Virus record (IMG/VR): IMGVR_UViG_3300045996_004606
Span: 1-31,143 of that record
DNA from: a virus
Reading direction: 5' to 3' (one strand)
DNA length: 31,143 nt
Within the stretch, counting starts at the first letter, position 1. Every line of letters starts with the position of its first letter. This document shows positions 8,101 to 15,495 of this stretch, piece by piece. Under the pieces are notes generated by a model. It worked only from the letters and a program-made list of their open reading frames with translations, made no database searches and was not told the DNA's origin. A program made the position numbers and the translations under genes.

Positions 8101-8410
8101 CGTAGAAGAGATGGATGCGCGATCGCCATTCAGGCTCGTCCCAGAGATCCTCGACGACGTCGTAACCGGGCGTCGCGCCATACTGCCGGCGCGCCGCATC
8201 GCGCTGTTCCTGCCAAAGCGTGGCGTTGAAGGTGCTGCCGACGATGTTATCGGTGCGGGCCGCCGCCGCCGCCTGGCGCTGGAGCGACCAGTCTTTCCGC
8301 TCGGCCTTCTTCTTGGCCTTGTCGGCATCGACCTGGGCCTGCACTTCGGAGGGACGTCGGCCGCCGCCATCCTCCAGCTGATAGTCTTCGGGTTTGAATC
8401 GCTTCGGCAA
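5081..8410 (-). CDS. Giant internal virion protein with C-terminal transglycosylase-like peptidoglycan hydrolase domain
   Basis: 1109 aa from a TTG start at 8410. AAGGA lies 10 nt upstream, and the upstream gene's TGA ends at 8413, just 2 bp before the TTG. The frame is open further upstream to 8737, but that part runs over the neighbour's coding sequence and reads as Arg/Pro-rich shadow. The middle is a long Ala-rich, probably helical region with little recognisable homology. The last ~220 residues hold a lysozyme/transglycosylase-like core: a Glu near residue 903 in SVRESRADPGAVSP, then GGRSYGLYQFNS, as in soluble lytic transglycosylase folds. By size and position it is the analogue of T7 gp16, ejected into the cell to open the wall and carry DNA. 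It is the last gene of its operon. Confidence 0.72.
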   Translation of the reverse strand: MPKRFKPEDYQLEDGGGRRPSEVQAQVDADKAKKKAERKDWSLQRQAAAAARTDNIVGSTFNATLWQEQRDAARRQYGATPGYDVVEDLWDEPEWRSRIHLFYGSRSPQETEVIKRRFKLEKDDEKVLEDSGFSGLVMKTAFGLVDVSSLPGVGPALRGGKAMRVAGGFAEEALTATASEVLLSNTQMDRDGQVGSVVLSTLAGGALKSLDTPDPPGLKRSDADLLTSVDNPQAALLRAEERGDRIVVAEARPAFGQAVKAMGGDDPGLALDASLRAISGDLADQARNPKAQPLVKRQAEAILRQIGADERGGLSEESLAVLRMDLKGEGFPASQMSPARRAAVEEVSVSLRGLRRALAKRGEPVGPGGRSATDGQLKPADHLAMALSEIWTPPGVAARPAAQRLELSDALIVPGSPRWSDDLEVLQDSAERVASEGLLPDIADIATIDDALRQAAGPEAMARMEANRGALIAGLDPRPARARSPGDGMAGLPRIVADPALAPLAEAAAWRVASGTYGQSLAERLSPLADDVFRLRPTPLEAALAARAIDDSLTGFGVSLRGGRMADPEAWSLDPDGIVGRVIDMRLVHAILGEADGSPLARAQAGRLAQVGLDEGLRARIAAQIRQAPPGAPATGRSVRTDTARWTDAGAARAMDRAVTAETRSALSGGEAGQVWKTDKLKQLLDAAVAVARERGGDLIEGWRRAPSEGFVGLVTANLLKGLLSWLLEGEAGESDEERAEPGAGPRPQGAELLSRGMTRSGLTAWLFEAEPPVEPTVAAPGLDTPTGRMVRNLTGLLVALEGPPERPGEDWRMVEDDFDDGEGWGQGGLLHRASFVGEDVAFREPASWSYFTPPDWRRPPVSPSPAQPFSRRSLLDLRWGEHRGHPRAMENPNLGGLASVRESRADPGAVSPASDPGGRSYGLYQFNSVAHIAESFLKADGKPFAAAFGPNPDSDTDAFKQTWQAIALAYPDEFSRAQFAYARRIYYEPAVAQLKTATGFDAGAGRWTLQDVLFSTWLQHKTSARRQILDQALAKSNFKARLAAPNRLKTPDQNAYELERDLIVAVYDARIAIVGGSQARHDLDGQFARERDRAVAMLQEEYKGRASF

Positions 8411-8412
8411 GG

Positions 8413-10983
8413 TCAGTGTGTCCTTAGCATTGGGGCCCCGCGGTATCGCGCCCGCCACCGCCGGCGGTAGGCTTTCTTGTCCTCGTAGGCCTTCGTGGCC
8501 TCGTTCCACCTGTGGGCCTCGCGCCTGCGGTGGGCGGACTCGCCGGCCACGTCCGGCGTCCACTCGGCAGGCCGGCCAGTCTTCCAGTCGGTGACACGGG
8601 TTTCGCGGCCGTTCCCGTCGGCGATCCAGATCTGGTAAACGACCTTGCCGCGGTTGGTGACCGACGGCGGCTCGCGGAAGCGAATGCGATCGGACTGCGG
8701 AATCTTGAAGCGCCAGCCGGCCTGGATTCGCTGCCACCGCGCGGCCTTGTCCGGCTTCTCGCCGTCGATGGCGAAAATCCGGTCCGGCGGCATGCGCATG
8801 AATTCCGGTTCGCCGTTGATGTAGCTCGGTTGCCAGCGTTTGCGGACATCGTCGTAGGCTTCGCGGTGGGCGCGGTCGGGGTCCAGGTGGTCGCGATACC
8901 GGGACCGGGCGATGTTGTTCAGGTCGCTCATCATCCCCGGCGGCACGTAGATCGCGCCGTAGCGGGCGCCGCGGAACGGGGTGTACTGGCGCAGCGTCCC
9001 CGGCAGGGATTTGAAAGCCTGCACCTCCTGGTCGGCGAACAGCTCTTGTCGCAGCACCCGCTCGACGCGACGGGGATCCTCCTGCATCGACTTTTCGTAC
9101 CAGCGATTGCGCTGCGCGACCTCCGCCTCGCCCATGCTGTCGCGCGCTCGAAGTTGCGCCACGGCGGCAGCGGTGCTCTCGCCCCCCTTCCAGCGATCCC
9201 GTAGATAGCCGCCGCGCAGACGGGCTTGGCGCGAGACGCCGTTCAGGTAGAGCGAGTCAGCCTCCTCAAAGCGCATGAATAGCTCGGCCGCCTCGCCCAG
9301 CAGCTTGGGATCCGAAGACAACAGCATGCGGTTCAGCTCGTCGTTCGCCGCCGTTGGCAGCTGTCCGATTTCGCCAGCGTAGGCCATCACCAGTTGATTG
9401 AACGGCGCCTTGGGGTTCCTGGCGCGAAAGGCCGCATAGTCTCGATCCAGGGCCCGTCGGTGAACCGGATTGGACAGGTCGAGATCCAGTTTCTCGGGAC
9501 CACGGACCCTTGCCATCAGGGCCGCGTCGTCCCGCCGCTCGCTCTCCCGCTTCTCACGTCGCCCGGCGGCGGCGATGGCCCGCTGGACGGCCGGCCGCCG
9601 GGGGTCCAGCCTCTCGTCGGCGATCGCCTGCTGGATCTGGGCCGCATCGACCTTGCCGCTGTCGGCGTCGGCCACCAGCTGTCGATCAAGGTCTTGGTCC
9701 TCGATGTCGAGCCGTTCCTGGGCGTACCGCCGCACCTCGGCCCGCGCCTGCGGCGTCAGCAGGCCGCTGACACTGCCGAACAGGCTGGTCTCGACCACGG
9801 CCATGCGGTCGCGCACCTCGGCGTCGGGAATGGCCTTGCGGAAATCGGCATAGCTGATCGCACCGGTGCGGGGATCGCCGATCGAGGCCAACCAGCCGTC
9901 GACGGTCTCGGAACCGGCCAGGAGACCGGCGAGCGCCAGGGTCTGGTCGCCCCCGAAATGCTGCAGGGCCCGGTCGTAGCGGCTTTCCAACGCCAGCACC
10001 GGCGTCTCGCCCTCCCGGGCCTGGATCGCGAACGCCTCAGGCGACAGCGTCAGAAGGTCCGGCCGACCGATGGCCTCGGCCTCGCCCCGGATCTGGTCGT
10101 CGCTCACCTGATACTGCGTGCGCCCCAAGGCCGCGGACAGCCCCTCGTGCCCCGTCAGCGCCAGATACCGGCCCGGGTCCAGTTCGGCCTTGCGCCGTTC
10201 CATGGCCGCGCGCAGCGTCCTCGCCTGTTCCAGCCGGCGGCCCTGCGAGGCTGCGGGATCGCCCCCGGCATCTCGGACGGTGACATCGCCGAACGTGAGT
10301 TGGCGCTCGCCGAGAATCTCGACCGCCTCATAGGTCGGCGCCGTCTGAATCGTCCCCAGCCCAACCTGCAGCGTCTGGTCGACCAGCGCCTCATGCGCCG
10401 CCTCCGCCTGCGCCGCCTGCTGATTGGCGTCGAGCTCGGTCCAGAAGCCGATCAGCGAGTTGCGGTTGGTTTCCAGCGCCAGACGTTCCTGCGGCGTGCG
10501 CGCCGCGCCGATGGCCGGCTGATAGGCCTGGCTGATCACCTTCGACGCGGCCTCGGGGCCGACCGCGCCACCTGCCTTGCTCAGGTTGTCCAGCGCGGTT
10601 GCGTCGGCCAGGGAGCTGCCGGCCGCGACGAAGGCCGATCCGATCCCGGAAAACATCGCGCCGATCGCCCCACCGAGACCTGTCCGCTCCGTGCGCGCCG
10701 GCTTGTCGTCGGATGGGCCGTCGCCGGCGCGCCGGGTCGCCTGTGGCCTGGACGGACCGCTCCGGTGCGAGCGGCGACCAGATCCTTGCTCCTGTTCAGG
10801 CGCCGACGACTGGTCGCCACCACCGAACATCCCGCCCGCGGCGTCGACCACCGTGCCGGCGGCCTTGGCGGCCTGGGCGAGGATCCTCCAGTCCGACCCG
10901 TCTGGCGGCGAGTAGGAGTCGGCATAATTCAGTCCGCCGACCGACGGGCCGCCCTGCGGTTGATAACGGGGAATGATCGGCAT
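8413..10983 (-). CDS. Internal virion protein (T7 gp15-like position)
   Basis: 856 aa starting MPIIPRYQPQGGPSVGG at ATG 10983, 1 bp after the TAG of the gp14-like gene. The longer reading from 11064 overlaps that gene. The N-terminus is Gly/Pro-rich with an Ala-rich helix (WRILAQAAKAAGTVVDAAGG); a disordered Ser/Arg/Gln-rich part follows (about 80-130), then a long helical body to about 600 and a more compact C-terminal end (PRYGAIYVPPGM-like and WRFKIPQSDRIRF segments). No enzymatic motif is visible. It lies between a small gp14-like and a giant hydrolase-bearing gp16-like gene, matching the T7 core-protein order 14-15-16. It probably forms part of the ejected DNA-transfer tube; this comes from synteny rather than sequence identity. 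Confidence 0.65.
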   Translation of the reverse strand: MPIIPRYQPQGGPSVGGLNYADSYSPPDGSDWRILAQAAKAAGTVVDAAGGMFGGGDQSSAPEQEQGSGRRSHRSGPSRPQATRRAGDGPSDDKPARTERTGLGGAIGAMFSGIGSAFVAAGSSLADATALDNLSKAGGAVGPEAASKVISQAYQPAIGAARTPQERLALETNRNSLIGFWTELDANQQAAQAEAAHEALVDQTLQVGLGTIQTAPTYEAVEILGERQLTFGDVTVRDAGGDPAASQGRRLEQARTLRAAMERRKAELDPGRYLALTGHEGLSAALGRTQYQVSDDQIRGEAEAIGRPDLLTLSPEAFAIQAREGETPVLALESRYDRALQHFGGDQTLALAGLLAGSETVDGWLASIGDPRTGAISYADFRKAIPDAEVRDRMAVVETSLFGSVSGLLTPQARAEVRRYAQERLDIEDQDLDRQLVADADSGKVDAAQIQQAIADERLDPRRPAVQRAIAAAGRREKRESERRDDAALMARVRGPEKLDLDLSNPVHRRALDRDYAAFRARNPKAPFNQLVMAYAGEIGQLPTAANDELNRMLLSSDPKLLGEAAELFMRFEEADSLYLNGVSRQARLRGGYLRDRWKGGESTAAAVAQLRARDSMGEAEVAQRNRWYEKSMQEDPRRVERVLRQELFADQEVQAFKSLPGTLRQYTPFRGARYGAIYVPPGMMSDLNNIARSRYRDHLDPDRAHREAYDDVRKRWQPSYINGEPEFMRMPPDRIFAIDGEKPDKAARWQRIQAGWRFKIPQSDRIRFREPPSVTNRGKVVYQIWIADGNGRETRVTDWKTGRPAEWTPDVAGESAHRRREAHRWNEATKAYEDKKAYRRRWRARYRGAPMLRTH

Positions 10984-10984
10984 T

Positions 10985-11467
10985 CTACCACCCACGTCCT
11001 TCGCTTGATCCGGGTGCGCCCCAGTTGGCCGGATTGCCCCAGTTGGCGATCGAGAGGCGGCCAAGACCGCGTTTGCCGAACACCTGCTGCATGCCGCTCA
11101 CCTGCTCGGCGCTCAGCAGCGCCGCCTGGTTGTCGTACTCGGCGATCTTCAGGCGCCCCTCGTACCGCTCGGTCAGCGCGTCCAATTCTGCCAGCGTCGC
11201 GTCCTGGGTAGCGATCAAGCCATTCGAGCCCCCCGCTCCGGTCCCGCTTTCGGCGATGGCCGCGCGCTGGGCCCCGAGCAGTTGATCCGACTGCCGGCGC
11301 ATCGCCTCCTGCCGCATGGCCGACTGATCGCCGACGGTCCGGGCGTTCTCCCGCGCCACCTGGGCGCTGAAGGCGCGCTGAGCGGCGGTGGCCTGCCCAT
11401 CGGCCACGCCGCCGGCCACGCCGGCCACGGCGTTCACGATATTCAGTACGGCGCCTACCCAGGCCAT
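10985..11467 (-). CDS. Internal virion core protein (T7 gp14-like)
   Basis: 160 aa. A hydrophobic, Gly/Ala/Val-rich N-terminus (AVLNIVNAVAGVAGGVADG) is followed by a long Gln/Ala/Glu-rich helix with the RQEAMRRQSDQLLGAQRAAIAESG motif typical of small podovirus internal core proteins, and a C-terminal 'NWGNPANWG' repeat-like tail. T7 gp14 family members form the outer-membrane part of the ejection channel. ATG 11467 has AAGGAG 8 nt upstream and lies inside the end of the gp13-like gene (13-bp overlap), so the two are co-translated. Its own stop is one base from the next start. Confidence 0.7.
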   Translation of the reverse strand: MAWVGAVLNIVNAVAGVAGGVADGQATAAQRAFSAQVARENARTVGDQSAMRQEAMRRQSDQLLGAQRAAIAESGTGAGGSNGLIATQDATLAELDALTERYEGRLKIAEYDNQAALLSAEQVSGMQQVFGKRGLGRLSIANWGNPANWGAPGSSEGRGW

Positions 11468-11904
11468 GCCTGCTTCTCCTTGATGAAAGCCCAGCGTTCG
11501 GCGTCGCCGCCGTTGTCGCAGAAGGCCCGCATGCGGCCTTCGCGTTCGAAGCCCAGCAGGCGCGTCCAGCGCGCCGCCGGGGTGAAGTCGACCGCCGTCG
11601 CCGCCTCGATCCGGCGGAACGGCGCGGTCTCGAAATAGCGGCGCACGGCGCGGGTGGCGGACAGCATCGCGGCGCCCGCATCCTGCGCCAGCAAGGCCCA
11701 GGCCTCGCCTCGCCCGCCGCCGCGATCGATCACGCCGCCGCAGCCGACGACCCGGCCCCCGGCGCGCAGGGTCCAGGCCAAGCCCGACGCCTCCAGCGCC
11801 GCGCCCGCCGCCCCGTCGATCCGTCCCCGCCAGGCCGCCTGGGCCGGCTGCAGGACCAGCTGCTCGAGGTCGGCGGCCCGGAACGCAGCCACCTCACCCC
11901 TCAT
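11455..11904 (-). CDS. T7 gp13-like, GNAT-fold-like phage protein
   Basis: 149 aa. The pattern of a central strand-rich half (LAWTLRAGGRVVGCGGVID), an Ala-rich helix and a late strand/helix pair (RRIEAATAVDFTPAARWTRLLGFEREGRMRAF) resembles a GNAT acetyltransferase fold. The 'ARWTRLLGFEREG' part looks like the usual GNAT motif B, but a clear acetyl-CoA-binding Q/RxxGxG/A is lacking. Podoviruses often carry such a protein (T7 gp13 group) between the tail nozzle and internal core genes, where it aids internal core assembly. It overlaps the nozzle gene by 11 bp at its start and the gp14-like gene by 13 bp at its end. A real transferase activity is doubtful. Confidence 0.62.
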   Translation of the reverse strand: MRGEVAAFRAADLEQLVLQPAQAAWRGRIDGAAGAALEASGLAWTLRAGGRVVGCGGVIDRGGGRGEAWALLAQDAGAAMLSATRAVRRYFETAPFRRIEAATAVDFTPAARWTRLLGFEREGRMRAFCDNGGDAERWAFIKEKQAWPG

Positions 11905-14149
11905 AGGTCACCAGCTCCGGATAGAGCCCGGTCAGGGTGAACGGGAAACCGTCGTCGCCCTCGAAGGCGACGGTCGCCGCCCCGTCGTAGCCGCCCGGAA
12001 AGGTCATCGCGATATCGCCGCTGGTCAGCACCGGCGCCGCGTCCATCGGCTCACCCGCCTGCCGGTGCTGCAGGGGATCGCAGCGTCCGATGGCCGGGCC
12101 GAACCGACCGCCCAGGCTGTCCAGCAGCCGCACGGTCAGGGCATGCACCCGCTTGATCCGCCCCTGGGCGCTGCCGGACGCCGCCCCGGCCTCGAGCGGC
12201 ATCAGCTGGCCGGCATAGGGCGCCGGCAGGCCCACCACCGCCTTGCCGGCCGGCGCCTGCAGGGTGATCGTCCCATCGATGACTTCCCGGTTGGGATGGG
12301 CCGCGCCGTTGGCCTTCACCGTCACCGTCGCACCCTCAAGATGCTCAAGCCCCGACAGGGTCGAGGTCGGCGCGCCTTCGTAGGTCAGGGCGCTGGCGGC
12401 ATAGACGCTCAGGGCCTGGTCGCCGCCACTCTCGTATTCGGCCGCCATCACCTCGACGTAGCGCCGCCATTGCCCATCGATATACCTGCGGACGATCAGC
12501 CAGACATCGTCCCGCCCGCCGTCGGGCGAGGGGATCACCGCCACAGACTCGACCAGCCCGGCCAGCTGGTGCCGCCGCCAGGCGAACACCTTGTCCTCCA
12601 GCTGAAGGGTCAGCGCCTCCAGCCCCCCATCCTTCGTCACGCACCAGACGCTCTCGTGCGGCGTCTGCTGCCAGGCCATGGCGACGACCGGCGCCATCAG
12701 GCCACGGTACTTGTTGAGGTCCAGCGCCTCATAGCCGTCCTGGGCAGGCGCCAGCAGCCGCAACCGCCGGCCCAGCTTCTCGACGAACACCACCCCGGCC
12801 CCGACCTGCACCGGCTCGACTCCGACCCCGCCCCAGGCGGTCTCCGGATCCTGCTGGGTGTTGCCGGGCCCATAGGCCTGGCTGCTGGTCTGGGCCTTCA
12901 GGCTGTGCTCGCCGCCACCGGCCCCGATGAACAGCACCGAGCGGGTCGGGGTCACCCATTCGATGGGGTTGCCCTGGGCCGACTGGATGGACAGCACCAC
13001 GGCGCTGTCGGGCAGCACCTCGCCATGCGTCCGGGCCTCGAAGTTGGCGAAGTCGCCGGCCGTCGAATGCCAGACCTGCTGCCCCCGGAACCACGTCAGC
13101 CGTTCACGGAAGAAGCAGACGTTGTCCGGCCAACCCGCCTCGGCCGACCAGGCGCCGAACGCCCAGCGATGACTGGCCTGGGTGGTCAGCTCATCCGGCA
13201 GGCGCGACAGCACCACCGCCGTCGCCTCGGTCCCGCTGATCACGCCGGTGATGCGCACATGGCCATAGCCGCTGTGCAGATACTCCCACTCCACCCCGAT
13301 CGAGCCGACCGCCCCGTCGCCCTTCTGTTCCTCGCCGGTGCCGTCCCAGTACTTGCCGCGGGTGTGGATCGGCAGCTCCTCGCCGCAGATCGCTGGCTTG
13401 TCGCTGGTGTCCACGGGCCCGACCTGGGTGCAGATGTAGTGGCGATAGTCCGCTCGCCGGCGGTCGCCGACGTCGGTTGTCGTGCGCACCTGCCAGGCCC
13501 GCACGTCGGCGCCGTCCTTCAGTTCCAGCTCGAACAGCCCGCCGACGTGGTTTGGCCTGAAGATGTCGCCGCTCGCCATCAGGGTCACCGTGCCGCCGAC
13601 CGTCAGGGTTCCGGCCGCCGAGACGGTCACCGCTTCGTCGGTGTTGACGTCCTGGAAGGGCCCGCCCTTGGCCTCGAAGACCTCCAGCGTCCAGGTCAGA
13701 TTGGCCTCTCGCTTCAGCACGCGAGGCGCATGGCCGGCGCAGGCCAGGTAGACGACGTCGCCCGACTGTTCGCATCGCACGCCGAAGCGGCCGTCCGTCC
13801 GCGTGAGGTCGCCCGCCAGGTAGGGGCTCTCGATCTCGACAATCTCCTCCGTCTCGTCGACCAGCCGCCCGCGTCGCCAGAAGAAGCGGATGTAGCCGGG
13901 CCCGAACTCCAGCACGAAGGCGTCGGTCTGGCTGAACACGAAGGGGACCAGCCAGCACCGCTGGGCGCTGTCCTTGACCGCGCCGACGAAGAGGCTGCCG
14001 GCCGCCCGCTGCAGCGCCCCCTGCACCCGCGGGATGAGGTTGTCGCAGCGGCTGAGGCCCGACTGCCATTTCTCGAGGTCCGGCCGTCCTCCCAGCAGAG
14101 GCGACAGCAGGCCGGCGTTGAAGCTGGTGATGGCGGGATTGGCTTTCAT
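11894..14149 (-). CDS. Tail tubular protein B / tail nozzle (T7 gp12-like)
   Basis: 751 aa. The N-terminus (ITSFNAGLLSPLLGGRPDLEKWQSGLSRCDNLIPR) matches the conserved opening of podovirus nozzle proteins ('SFNAGELSPLL..R.D..KY..G...L.N..P...G'). The body is rich in beta strands and aromatic residues (RFFWRRGRLV, VQVGAGVVFVEKLGRRLRLL), as expected for beta-propeller/nozzle domains. It builds the lower tube of the short tail below the gatekeeper ring. The ATG at 14149 (MKANPAITSF) follows the tail tubular A stop by 10 bp. The C-terminus overlaps the gp13-like start. Length is close to T7 gp12 (794 aa). Confidence 0.82.
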   Translation of the reverse strand: MKANPAITSFNAGLLSPLLGGRPDLEKWQSGLSRCDNLIPRVQGALQRAAGSLFVGAVKDSAQRCWLVPFVFSQTDAFVLEFGPGYIRFFWRRGRLVDETEEIVEIESPYLAGDLTRTDGRFGVRCEQSGDVVYLACAGHAPRVLKREANLTWTLEVFEAKGGPFQDVNTDEAVTVSAAGTLTVGGTVTLMASGDIFRPNHVGGLFELELKDGADVRAWQVRTTTDVGDRRRADYRHYICTQVGPVDTSDKPAICGEELPIHTRGKYWDGTGEEQKGDGAVGSIGVEWEYLHSGYGHVRITGVISGTEATAVVLSRLPDELTTQASHRWAFGAWSAEAGWPDNVCFFRERLTWFRGQQVWHSTAGDFANFEARTHGEVLPDSAVVLSIQSAQGNPIEWVTPTRSVLFIGAGGGEHSLKAQTSSQAYGPGNTQQDPETAWGGVGVEPVQVGAGVVFVEKLGRRLRLLAPAQDGYEALDLNKYRGLMAPVVAMAWQQTPHESVWCVTKDGGLEALTLQLEDKVFAWRRHQLAGLVESVAVIPSPDGGRDDVWLIVRRYIDGQWRRYVEVMAAEYESGGDQALSVYAASALTYEGAPTSTLSGLEHLEGATVTVKANGAAHPNREVIDGTITLQAPAGKAVVGLPAPYAGQLMPLEAGAASGSAQGRIKRVHALTVRLLDSLGGRFGPAIGRCDPLQHRQAGEPMDAAPVLTSGDIAMTFPGGYDGAATVAFEGDDGFPFTLTGLYPELVTYEG

Positions 14150-14159
14150 CCGTCCCGCC

Positions 14160-14762
14160 TCACAGTCTGGCCAGGACCCACGCCCCGTCGGGCGTGGATT
14201 CCGGAGCCGTCTCGATGGCGTTGACCCGCACCGCCTCGCGCACGCTGAGCTGATAGTCGCGCAGCGCCGCCTCCTTCTTGCCCGACGACTGGGTCAGCTT
14301 CTCGGCCAGGTCGAAGGCCAGGCGGCAGGCCACCGCCTCGGCGAACAACGGATCCCAGGCCGCCACGTCCTCGGCCCGCCGCACATAGCGGATGTCCAGC
14401 GGCGCGGCCGCGTCGGTCAAGATCCGCCCGCCCTCCAGCGCAAAGGCCGGCTGGCTTGCGCCCTGGTAGTCAGCCAGACCCGGCGTCACCGCCACCCCGC
14501 CGACCTCGACCAGCCGCAGACAGTCCGTCGGCAGAGGAAACTGCCGCTGATAGCCGAAAGCCGGCGCCAAGGCCTCGGCGCTCAGCCGCGCCCGGGCCAT
14601 GGCGAAGTGCCAGCGATTGGCGCGCAGGCACAGGTCCCGCACATCGGCGAACCGGCTTTTCAGCCAGCGGGCCCGGTCGTCGGGATCGTCGAACGACAGC
14701 ACCGCGCCTTGGCCTAGCTTGCCGAGCGCCGCGTTACCGACCGCGGTGGAGGATGTGGGCAT
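14160..14762 (-). CDS. Tail tubular protein A / gatekeeper (T7 gp11-like)
   Basis: 200 aa from ATG 14762 (MPTSSTAVGNAALGKLG). The sequence has the family's features: an early helix (DDRARWLKSRFADVRDLCLRANRWHFA), a FPLPTDCLRL core strand, and a late AVACRLAFDLAEKLTQSSGKKEAALRDY helix. Tail tubular A proteins form the dodecameric ring under the portal. An in-frame extension to 14954 reads across a strong hairpin and the upstream gene and is rejected. Its order after capsid and before the nozzle copies the T7 order 10-11-12. Confidence 0.8.
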   Translation of the reverse strand: MPTSSTAVGNAALGKLGQGAVLSFDDPDDRARWLKSRFADVRDLCLRANRWHFAMARARLSAEALAPAFGYQRQFPLPTDCLRLVEVGGVAVTPGLADYQGASQPAFALEGGRILTDAAAPLDIRYVRRAEDVAAWDPLFAEAVACRLAFDLAEKLTQSSGKKEAALRDYQLSVREAVRVNAIETAPESTPDGAWVLARL

Positions 14763-14792
14763 AGGGCGTCCGTGTGTTTGAGAAAGCAGGCT

Positions 14793-14825
14793 GGAGGAGA
14801 GGACGACCGGGTCGCCCTCTCCTCC
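14793..14825 (-). promoter_or_regulatory. Strong intergenic hairpin between head and tail genes
   Basis: GGAGGAGAGG (14793-14802) and CCTCTCCTCC (14816-14825) form a perfect 10-bp stem, with an inner GAC/GTC pairing across CCGG-type bases. There is no T-run after it, so it is more likely an attenuator or RNA-processing site than a full terminator. It lies between the 172-aa gene and tail tubular A, comparable to the partial terminator after the T7 capsid gene. Confidence 0.5.
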
Positions 14826-14830
14826 CCGGG

Positions 14831-15349
14831 TCAGTAGCCGCCGGTGAACCGCACCCGCAGGCTGACCGTCCCCGCGGCCGAACCGACGGCGTTGCCGGTG
14901 AAGGCGATGTCGTAGTCGACCTGCGGATCGGCGCTGAGACCAAGCAGCTCCCACAACCGCTTCTCGATCTTGGCGATGTCGGTGGCGGCGCTTTCGAAGA
15001 CGACGTCGGAGCCGGCGGCCGGGACGGTCGGGGCCGTCGTGAAGTCGAGCGTCGAGGCGAACAGGTCGGCGTCCACCACCGCGCCGCCATCGTCGGCGGT
15101 GCGGTAGAGACCGAGGTCGAAGCCGCTCCCGCCGGTGATGACGTCGTTGAAGACGGTCAGCTGCGAGACCCGGTCGGACGACCGCAGGCGGGCCATGCGA
15201 TAGACCGAGCCGTTGTCGTCGGCGGCCGCGATCTCGACGGTCCCGACCGCCTCGAACAGCGGCCCCCGCACCAGATGGGCGGGACTGGGCACGCGCGGGC
15301 TGGCGTCACGGTTGGAAACGGCGGTGGATTTGGTGTTGGCGGTGGCCAT
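14831..15349 (-). CDS. Hypothetical phage head-associated protein (172 aa)
   Basis: 172 aa, soluble, Thr/Ser/Ala-rich start (MATANTKSTAVSNRD), then a mixed beta-rich body (FEAVGTVEIAAADDNGSVYRMARL, DVITGGSGFDLGLYRT) and a C-terminal strand pair (GTVSLRVRFTGGY). Proteins of this kind commonly follow the capsid gene in podoviral genomes and may be decoration or head-stabilising proteins. I cannot assign a defined family. ATG 15349 has TGAGGATG upstream. A 146-bp gap with two hairpins separates it from the capsid stop, and a strong hairpin follows it, so its expression may be tuned separately from capsid. Confidence 0.6.
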   Translation of the reverse strand: MATANTKSTAVSNRDASPRVPSPAHLVRGPLFEAVGTVEIAAADDNGSVYRMARLRSSDRVSQLTVFNDVITGGSGFDLGLYRTADDGGAVVDADLFASTLDFTTAPTVPAAGSDVVFESAATDIAKIEKRLWELLGLSADPQVDYDIAFTGNAVGSAAGTVSLRVRFTGGY

Positions 15350-15387
15350 GGGTCATCCTCAATGTCAGGGGATCGCGCCGCGCAGTT

Positions 15388-15450
15388 CCTCCTCCGCGCA
15401 GATCGCGGGGAGGGGGACCGCGCGAATACGCGCGTGGTGGAGGGGGCAGC
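15388..15450. repeat. Palindromic, REP-like intergenic element
   Basis: A pair of hairpins between capsid and the 172-aa gene: CCTCC-CCGCG/CGCGG-AGG (about 15388-15413) and CGCGCG-AATA-CGCGCG (15419-15434), with G-rich flanks (GGGAGGGGGACC, TGGTGGAGGGGGC). The form resembles short intergenic palindromes that recur in high-GC alphaproteobacterial chromosomes. Copy number in the genome is not knowable here. Confidence 0.4.
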
Positions 15451-15495
15451 GCCGGCGGTCGTGGCGAGCCACGTCCTGGCGCCGAAAACGCCGCG

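Noticed and set aside
9394-14224. Long plus-strand frames (605 aa at 9394-11211, 856 aa at 11654-14224)
   Set aside because: Arg/Pro/Gly/His-rich shadows of tail and internal virion genes, no ribosome sites, and incompatible with the coupled minus-strand genes.
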